This document shows, in pieces, positions 60,201 through 64,000 of a DNA stretch of 64,000 nucleotides; the stretch's first letter is position 1, and each line of letters opens with the position of its first letter. Source of the DNA: Caballeronia cordobensis (GTDB taxonomy: Bacteria; Pseudomonadota; Gammaproteobacteria; Burkholderiales; Burkholderiaceae). The notes under the pieces were generated by a model. The model was given only the letters and a program-made list of their open reading frames with translations. It was not told the DNA's origin and did no database searches. The translations under genes and the position numbers were made by a program. Where the stretch lies: assembly GCF_001544575.2 (NCBI RefSeq), contig NZ_FCNY02000005.1, positions 310,001 through 374,000 on the forward strand, written 5' to 3'.

Positions 60201-61412
60201 CTCGGCGCTATAAAGCGCCGCGCTGGCATCGAACACGAGCTTGACCCCCGCTTGCTCACCCTCGTCGTGCACATGCAGCGAGAGATCGTCGGGCGTGACG
60301 GAAAACGTGCGATTCGATGCCACCTGACAATCCGTGAAGGCGATCGCGCTATTGAAGCCGGGCATCATATTCACGATCGGCCCGAACAAGCGCTGCCCTA
60401 TTTCCAGGCGTTCCATATCGCGCCGGATATCCTTGATCCGATACCGCTGGTGACGCAATACCCGCAGCGTCTGCGTGGACACCTGCTTGGCAAGCTCGAC
60501 CATGCTCGACCGCGGATCGACGGGAATGCGCAAGGGCAAGACATTCGACGTCATGCCCGGCACATTCTTCGCGGTTCGTCCGACCCGTGCGGTGACGGGC
60601 ATGCCGAGGACGACTTCATCGGGTTGACCGCTCACGCGCGCGAGAAAAGCCGCCATCGCCGCGGTGATGAACTGCGCCCACGAGGTGCCGTTCGTCTGCG
60701 CGATCTGGCGCAGGGACGCCACCGTGTCCGGCGCAAGACGAGCCGTTGCCTTGACCGTCCCGGCGGCCGGCGCTGCGTTGCGCACGTCCGCGGCGAGTAT
60801 GGGCGGCTCGGCGCAGTCCGCCAGATACTCGCTCCAGAATTCACGGTCCTTCACGAACGCGCTGGACGCGCGATAGGCCTCGTCGTCCGCGCATAAATCG
60901 CTCAGCCGGCCCCACCCGCCCGGCGCGGGTTCCGATCCGCCCTTCAACGCCGAATACACTTCCGCGAGCCGCTCGATGAAAAGAAGAAAGGAATAGCCGT
61001 CGAATATGAGGTGATGAAAGCGCAGGAACAAGAAGAATTGCGCCGGGGCGGTTTTGAGCAGCGTGATGTTGAACAACGGCCACTGATTCAAATCGATCGC
61101 GGTGGCAAGCTCGCCCTTGACGAAATCTTCCACGGACTGACGCGCATCGGCGGCGTCGCTCACATCGATCACCGGAAGCCTGAAGTCGACCGTCTCCAGT
61201 ACCTGATACGGCAGCCCTTCCGTGCCGCGCAGCCGGACCTGCACGCCTTCTGCCTCCCCGATGATTCGCCGCAACGCCGTCTCCAGCAGGCCGATATCGA
61301 GCGGCCCGATGATTTCGGTCAGTTGTGCCAGATTGAAGCGGGGATCCCGCACATCCACTTGCTGACGGAAGAAGATGCCTAACTGGGCGGGCGTGAGAGG
61401 AAGCCTGAGCAT
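54222..61412 (-). CDS. Dimodular non-ribosomal peptide synthetase C-A-T-C-A(Thr)-T-TE with Cys-type thioesterase
   Basis: Synthetase of 2396 residues. Condensation domain 1 spans 1-430 (intact HHLIFDG at 133-139) and starts LPLTPAQ like EntF/DhbF. Adenylation 1 spans about 455-960; its ten-residue code reads DVAQVGAVCK, which I cannot assign. Carrier 1 has LGGHS with Ser995. Condensation 2 (1080-1510) has HHMVMDF at 1216-1222, where the last Gly is Phe, plus FHHMEGGESD at 1095-1104, resembling the extra His motif of dual condensation/epimerisation domains. Adenylation 2 (1530-2040) has code DFWNVGMVHK, one change from the threonine code. Carrier 2 has Ser2082. The thioesterase (2130-2396) has Asp2325/2326 and His2356, but its nucleophile elbow is GHCVG with Cys2217. 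The domain order equals DhbF of bacillibactin. No MbtH, phosphopantetheinyl transferase, DHB or export gene is adjacent. Confidence 0.95.
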   Translation of the reverse strand: MLRLPLTPAQLGIFFRQQVDVRDPRFNLAQLTEIIGPLDIGLLETALRRIIGEAEGVQVRLRGTEGLPYQVLETVDFRLPVIDVSDAADARQSVEDFVKGELATAIDLNQWPLFNITLLKTAPAQFFLFLRFHHLIFDGYSFLLFIERLAEVYSALKGGSEPAPGGWGRLSDLCADDEAYRASSAFVKDREFWSEYLADCAEPPILAADVRNAAPAAGTVKATARLAPDTVASLRQIAQTNGTSWAQFITAAMAAFLARVSGQPDEVVLGMPVTARVGRTAKNVPGMTSNVLPLRIPVDPRSSMVELAKQVSTQTLRVLRHQRYRIKDIRRDMERLEIGQRLFGPIVNMMPGFNSAIAFTDCQVASNRTFSVTPDDLSLHVHDEGEQAGVKLVFDASAALYSAEAVSTHLRRFTQFLEQAIAQPDAPLHALALLLPGERALLDTWNDTAAAFPDELCVHQLCEQQAARTPDAIALVFEDWSLTYAQLNVRANRLAHRLIALGVGPEARVALCMERRLELVVALLAILKAGAAYVPLDPAYPGERLAHMLRDATPALLIADAAGRAALGDTGGLSVLDPASFDDTPIEDNPHVVDLGPRNLAYVIYTSGSTGTPKGVMVEHRNIVNLAVAQIALYDVGPGSRVIQFVSPGFDVSVADIFMALAAGAALYLPIREDCLTAVSLLDYMHRHAITHAQLAPALLQGQKSLAQLTALDVLVVGGESPGVPLMRAVPSDVYVFNAYGPTETTVCATAWKRPRGFDGDHVPIGRPLARTKVYLLDAHGQMMPPGAVGEVHIGGAGVARGYLNRPELTAERFLDDAFSDAPGARMYRTGDLARWLPDGSLEFLGRNDHQVKIRGYRIELGEIEARLAAHRGVREAVVLARQGSGGDKQLVAYYTPDAAQDTPEGAQLREHMLQGLPEYMVPAAYVMLETLPLTPNGKVDRRALPAPDDSAFIRRDYEAPADETETRIAAVWAEVLGRERIGRHDNFFELGGHSLLAVTLIERMREAGVQADVRVLFSQPSIAALAAAVQSARNAVTVPPNGIPAACEAITPEMLPLVKLSAAHIAAVVAQVEGGARNVQDIYPLAPLHEGMLFHHMEGGESDPYLQSMMLAMPERVPVERFVEALQTVIARHDILRTAVLWEGLPEPVQVVWREARLIVEEIALSPQDGEIEAQLARRFDSRRHRLDIRRAPVMRMIVARDAAHGRWLMQLLGHHMVMDFTGLELMLEEIETILRGEVERLPAPLPYRNFIAQARLGIEPGEHAAYFREVLGDVDEPTLPYGLSDVQGDGAGIAEFRTVLGSELNGHLREAARKLGVSVASLFHLAWAHVLGRVSGREDVVFGTVLLGRMQGGMGADRVLGLFINTLPIRIDLRDVGVSDAVRDTHAALSTLLHHEHASLALAQRCSGVAAPLPLFSALLNYRHGRASDRTRDANAGESGVVVLHGDERTSYPLVLSVNDTGDGFELVMQADTRIDASRVAAYMNRTLEALSDALAHEPARPVHRLDMLPPAEREQWLVKRNEITMEAPDTTVMALFEAQASTSRDAVAVVFEDERVTYGELNARANRLAHRLIAEGVKPDDRVVICVERGIEMVIGVLGILKSGAGYVPLDPAYPAERLSYMLEDSAPVAVLAQAGTRDVLGELPAPVIELDGRAFEAQPSHNPVVAGLNPQRLAYVIYTSGSTGQPKGVMIEHRNVVRLFSATNHWFGFGAQDVWTLFHSFAFDFSVWEIWGALLYGGRLVVVPKAVSRSPRDFYRLLCDEGVTILNQTPSAFRQLISAQGESGCAHRLRQVVFGGEALEPAILLPWYAREENAATQLVNMYGITETTVHVTYRALSALDAQRAGRSPIGGRIPDLRMYVLDVHGQPAPVGVTGEMYVGGAGVARGYLNRPELSAQRFVKDPFSSDPHARMYKTGDLGRWLADGTLEYAGRNDDQVKIRGFRIELGEIEAKLLACRGVREAVVIVRQDASDDKRLVGYVVGQDGAAVSAADLRAQLSMVLADYMVPSAFVNLDALPLTQNGKLDRRALPAPDRSSVAAKVYEAPQDEAETAIARIWQELLGVERVGRHDDFFALGGHSLKVIASLARVAGVFGKQIAQLDFYRQPTVAGVAALLARDTDAAHALVPLIARGAAPTRLTVVCAPYAGASATVFRPFADALCSRDPTLAVRAIALPGNELGSDARDYVSVEQIAQACADELAAANTGEIAVYGHCVGSFLAFELVRQLERRGRKVALLTVAAAFPLPGWLRMLPMPAPFRFTSDAKLHAMIRSWGAPTDDVDPEVVAFMMGNFRRDARLTFEYEKRRGAGKIAAPLLCIVSGDDSLTRGYALRFRAWSGLADRTALEVLPEGQHYFVGTRPERVAEVFCKHLDAREVSNQAKEAAVPMATRAGR

Positions 61413-61632
61413 GATTTAACTCGACGAAAAGGATCAACCGAACGATAAAACGGACGTTCTTTTAATCGAATACTGCGTGCGACCGTCATTCAAGGGGAGC
61501 CAAACCAGAATAGTTCACTTTTATTAGCGCATTCTTAGTCTGCGCACGGCGCGCCGCCCGCTTGCTATATCACGGATTCCTAATCATTCTCCGCCGACGC
61601 CTGTTTTCAGGTTCGCGCACGCCATCGGTCCT
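61413..61632. other. 220-bp upstream region of the NRPS gene
   Basis: AT-richer than its surroundings and without open frames. It must hold the NRPS promoter. A minus-strand stretch at 61573-61591 (GAGAATGATT on the left half) matches 11 of 19 positions of the Fur consensus, too weak to call an iron box. The NRPS start itself has only a weak GAG ribosome-binding site eight bases upstream. Confidence 0.4.
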
Positions 61633-61827
61633 TCACCTGTCGCCGCGATAAACGATCTCGACGTTCTCCGGAGACGGCGTCAGCAACAGCAGCCCCACGA
61701 ATACGATGATCGGCGTGAGGAAAAGGCTCAGAAGGAAACTGCCGAGATAGCCGATATGCGTGCGCCGGCCCCGATAAGCGACGAGCAGGCACAGCACCAC
61801 ATAGACAAAGGTAGGAATGACTATCAT
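61633..61827 (-). CDS. Small two-helix membrane protein next to the SPFH gene
   Basis: Protein of 64 residues with two hydrophobic helices (IPTFVYVVLCLLVAY and GSFLLSLFLTPIIVFVGLLLL) separated by a basic loop RGRRTHIGYLG. The short hydrophilic tail ends SPENVEIVYRGDR. The start is ATG 61827 behind GGGAGCGCTC; longer frames upstream overlap the SPFH gene and add only charged residues. It is 58 bp downstream of the SPFH gene on the same strand and probably co-transcribed. No family function recognised; small membrane partners of SPFH proteins are common. Confidence 0.7.
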   Translation of the reverse strand: MIVIPTFVYVVLCLLVAYRGRRTHIGYLGSFLLSLFLTPIIVFVGLLLLTPSPENVEIVYRGDR

Positions 61828-61885
61828 GAGCGCTCCCGTGATCGTCGCCGCACGACATCTCGCCTCGCGATACCGCACCTGGAAT

Positions 61886-62989
61886 TCAGGGCTTTTTCAC
61901 GCCTGGCGTCGCGGCCTGAGTCGAAGTCTTGTCGCTGCCGGTGCTGCCGGTGCTGCTGACGACGCCGCTTGCCGCGCCGGACGCGGCGTCGGCGCTGCCC
62001 GGCTTCGGAAAGAGCCTCGGAAGATCGCGAAACGGCGGCAGCGGATTGGATCGAGGGTCGACCACCGCGGGCGCCGGAAGGTCCGGCTGCCTGGCGATAT
62101 CGCTTCCCAGAATCAGCGGAAGCTGATCCTTGCCGCCGCCGACCACCACGATCTTCGAATTGTTCGACCGGGACAGCTCGACCGTCGCTTCGATGCCGCG
62201 CCACGTCAAAAGCTGAGGCGTCAATGCATTGGCCACGATGGCGTAAAACGTCTGAATGCCGATCGCTTCGATTCGCTTGCGCTCCGCTTCGTCTTTCGCC
62301 TGCTCGATGAGGTATTGATAAGCCAGCGCGTTTTGCTCTTCCGTCAGCTTCCGGTTGATCGAGTCGTTCAGCGTGGGCGGCAGATCGAGATCGCGCACGA
62401 CCACGCGCTCGAAAACGATGAGCCCGTAAGCCGCGGGCGACCGGCGCATCTTGTCGAGTATGCGTCCTTCGAGATCTTCCACGTTGATGCGATACAGGTC
62501 GTGAGGATCGGATTTGCCGATGATGTCGCGCACGGCCCCGAGCGAAATCGGACGCACGATGCGATCGACATATTCGTAACCGACTTCCTGATGCAGACGG
62601 CCCGCGCTATCCGGCACCGGCCGGTAGAGCACGGAAATCTGCACCTGAACGCTCAGGCCGTCCGTCGCGAGTGCGTGAACGCTCTCGTTGAGCGTCTTGG
62701 TTCTGACTTCGTAGGTGTAGATGCGGTCGAACGGCCACTTGATGCCCAGGCCTTCGCGATACACGAATTGCGTTTCCGTGCCGTGCCGCAGCAAGCGGTA
62801 CAGCACGCCGACATGGCCGGCCGGAACGATGATGAAAACGAAGGGGATGAGTGCGAGCACGACGACGCCGACGATCAGCGCTACCGCAATGAATTTTTCG
62901 CTACGGCTCATCCGGTACCGGACGTGTCTCACCACGCGGTGTTTCGGATGTTCGTGCGCCCCGTCGTCGACTGGTTCCGCTGTGCTCAT
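61886..62989 (-). CDS. SPFH/prohibitin (band 7)-family membrane protein
   Basis: Membrane-anchored protein of 367 residues. A single transmembrane segment (FIAVALIVGVVVLALIPFVFIIV, residues 33-55) is followed by an SPFH domain (GHVGVLYRLLRHGTETQFVYREGLGIKWPFDRIYTYEVRTKTL, then VQVQISVLYRPVP). A helical region with EEQNALAYQYLIEQAKDEAERKRIEAIG follows, typical of prohibitins. The C-terminal tail is Pro/Ser/Gly/Ala-rich and low complexity. Such proteins form large rings that organise membrane microdomains or control FtsH-type proteolysis. Divergent from the methyltransferase gene with 110 bp between. Confidence 0.88.
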   Translation of the reverse strand: MSTAEPVDDGAHEHPKHRVVRHVRYRMSRSEKFIAVALIVGVVVLALIPFVFIIVPAGHVGVLYRLLRHGTETQFVYREGLGIKWPFDRIYTYEVRTKTLNESVHALATDGLSVQVQISVLYRPVPDSAGRLHQEVGYEYVDRIVRPISLGAVRDIIGKSDPHDLYRINVEDLEGRILDKMRRSPAAYGLIVFERVVVRDLDLPPTLNDSINRKLTEEQNALAYQYLIEQAKDEAERKRIEAIGIQTFYAIVANALTPQLLTWRGIEATVELSRSNNSKIVVVGGGKDQLPLILGSDIARQPDLPAPAVVDPRSNPLPPFRDLPRLFPKPGSADAASGAASGVVSSTGSTGSDKTSTQAATPGVKKP

Positions 62990-63099
62990 CTGGCATCAAT
63001 TCTTGTGGAGAACGATGAATTCCAAAGAGATTTCCGCGCCGAAAAATGTCTCCGCATAGTAACATCTTGCGCACGACCGGACGACATGAGCATAGAGAA

Positions 63100-63795
63100 A
63101 TGCTGGCTACCGCATCCGTTCCCATCCCGCTCGTCGATGCCGCAGCAACGCCCGCGCAATTGCGGCGTTTTTTCTCCGCGGCCTACTGCGACACGCCGGC
63201 CCCGTTGCGCTGGCTCGGCGCCCTTCGCCCCTACGTCTGTCCCTACGACAAGCTGCTGCAGTTCATTCCCGATGGCGCCGACGTGCTCGACGTGGGCTGC
63301 GGCGCGGGCTCCCTGCTTGCGCTGCTCGCCGCGACGAAGAAAATCCGCCGGGGCGTGGGCTGCGATGTCGCGGAGCCGCCGCTCGCGTCCGCGCGCGCAG
63401 CGGCACGGCGTCTCGGCGCGCAAGACGTGCTCGCGTTCCAGCATGTCCGGTCCATCGCGGAAGCGCCCGAAGGCCCGTTCGATATCGTCGCGATGGTGGA
63501 TGTGCTGCATCACGTCGCTCCGCACGCGCGCGCCGACGTGTTCGCCGCCGCGGCGCGACGCGTCGGGCCGGGCGGCGTGTTCATCTACAAGGATATGACG
63601 GCGCGTCCGGGCGGGCGGCGCCTGGCGCATAACATCGACGACTATGTGTTCACGCGCGAATGGGTGCAGCAGGTGCCGGACGGCGCGGTCGAAGCATGGG
63701 CCATCGATCAACGTCTCGCGCTCGTGCATGGGGAATTCATACCGCGGCTGATCTACGGACACGAGCTCCGCGTGTTCCGAAGACCCGATGGCTGA
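63100..63795 (+). CDS. Class I SAM-dependent methyltransferase
   Basis: Cytoplasmic methyltransferase of 231 residues. The SAM motif I is ADVLDVGCGAGSLLALLA (about residues 58-75), motif II acidic residue in GVGCDVAEPPLASAR, and motif IV in PFDIVAMVDVLHHV. A VGPGGVFIYKDMTARPGG segment corresponds to the post-motif strand. The start is set at ATG 63100 (MLATASVPIPL); an ATG 18 codons earlier (63046) is also open. No Shine-Dalgarno is strong. The substrate is unknown, and there is no sign that it belongs to the NRPS pathway, since an SPFH operon separates the two. Confidence 0.85.
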   Translation: MLATASVPIPLVDAAATPAQLRRFFSAAYCDTPAPLRWLGALRPYVCPYDKLLQFIPDGADVLDVGCGAGSLLALLAATKKIRRGVGCDVAEPPLASARAAARRLGAQDVLAFQHVRSIAEAPEGPFDIVAMVDVLHHVAPHARADVFAAAARRVGPGGVFIYKDMTARPGGRRLAHNIDDYVFTREWVQQVPDGAVEAWAIDQRLALVHGEFIPRLIYGHELRVFRRPDG

Positions 63796-63892
63796 TCACG
63801 ACACGCGCGTTCGCTACGGACGCGCGCCTTCGCGCGAGCGCATCCGCTCGTCATGATCAGTGATGCTTGCCATATTGCCGGCGCTGCCGCTA

Positions 63893-64000
63893 CTACTCCG
63901 CGGCGGGCGTCTCCGCTCGCGCCTCGGCCTTGCGGGTTTTTCTGGCCTCGCGGTTTTCCTTGGCCTTCGATACCAGATCGCCGACGTGATCCCACAGGTA
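63893..64000 (-). CDS. C-terminal end of an unidentified minus-strand gene
   Basis: An open frame enters from the right edge and ends at TAG 63893-63895, giving 35 residues. The visible end is charged and Ala-rich (VSKAKENREARKTRKAEAR, then ending AETPAAE). A Lys/Arg/Glu-rich helical tail like this is seen in many proteins, so no identity is claimed. The codon pattern is consistent with a real gene. Confidence 0.55.
   Translation of the reverse strand, partial: YLWDHVGDLVSKAKENREARKTRKAEARAETPAAE

Noticed and set aside
56244..60896. A 1550-codon open frame on the plus strand opposite the NRPS
   Set aside because: It is an antisense shadow produced by high-GC codon bias: Arg/His/Asp-rich low-complexity translation with no domain, while the minus strand encodes clear NRPS motifs throughout.
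61573..61591. Fur-box-like sequence upstream of the NRPS
   Set aside because: Only 11 of 19 matches to the consensus and about 160 bp from the start codon; not enough to claim iron control.

Overview
The window is high-GC DNA from a Gram-negative betaproteobacterium, most likely a Burkholderiaceae member of the Burkholderia / Paraburkholderia / Caballeronia group. The pointers are codon usage, a Burkholderia-type trimeric porin, a pentapeptide MXKDX protein, a TarD-type D-tartrate dehydratase, and dense packing of ABC importers with GntR/LysR/IclR-controlled catabolic operons. Genus cannot be settled from the sequence alone. I see no rRNA, tRNA, insertion sequence, integrase, CRISPR array or replication origin. 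The content looks like the accessory 'nutrient-scavenging' part of a secondary chromosome.

Layout. (1) 1-8.3 kb, minus strand: GntR regulator, methylthioribose kinase (MtnK), MtnA isomerase, class II aldolase, a complete ribose-type ABC importer and a DhaK kinase cut by the window edge. This reads as an uptake-plus-cleavage pathway for 5-deoxy/5-methylthio-pentoses (a DHAP shunt), with an 18-bp palindromic operator in front. (2) 8.6-19.5 kb: a Crp-type regulator; a second ribose-type importer with an Asp/Glu-racemase-family enzyme; a divergent sugar-nucleotide-epimerase-like dehydrogenase; a class II aldolase and DapA-like lyase pair; an XRE-cupin regulator; a DUF1185 protein and an MHS transporter. 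Two TGTGA-N6-TCACA-like sites lie between the importer and the dehydrogenase. (3) 19.6-29.3 kb: LysR genes, D-tartrate dehydratase, then an aromatic-acid operon (Rieske oxygenase, SDR, VanB-type reductase, MFS permease, porin) facing an IclR regulator across a nested dyad. (4) 29.6-36.3 kb: a GH-A lipoprotein, a ClC transporter with MarR, and an ECF sigma / NrsF anti-sigma stress module divergent from a cytochrome b561 / MsrP-like / MXKDX operon. Matching GTAACC-N16-CGAA promoters face both ways.

(5) 36.4-53.5 kb: an apparently coordinated catabolic island for an unidentified nitrogenous compound. It holds a branched-chain-type ABC importer with a fused LivH-LivM permease, a second Rieske oxygenase, a 2-hydroxyacid dehydrogenase, an amidohydrolase, a cytoplasmic gamma-glutamyltransferase-like enzyme, a RidA protein, a class III aminotransferase, an arginase-family protein lacking a metal-binding His, a polar amino-acid ABC importer and an IclR regulator. 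Two closely similar GntR paralogues sit in it, and an almost identical 22-bp motif occurs in front of both of their transcription units.

(6) 53.5-64 kb: a TMEM175-like channel and a solitary 2396-residue NRPS (C-A-T-C-A-T-TE). Its second A domain carries a threonine code and its thioesterase carries Cys instead of Ser in the nucleophile elbow. After it come a small membrane protein with an SPFH protein, a methyltransferase, and the end of a gene cut by the right edge. The NRPS has the domain layout of DhbF (bacillibactin), but no aryl-acid, MbtH or export genes lie beside it; together with the Cys thioesterase this makes it the strongest candidate for an undescribed product.
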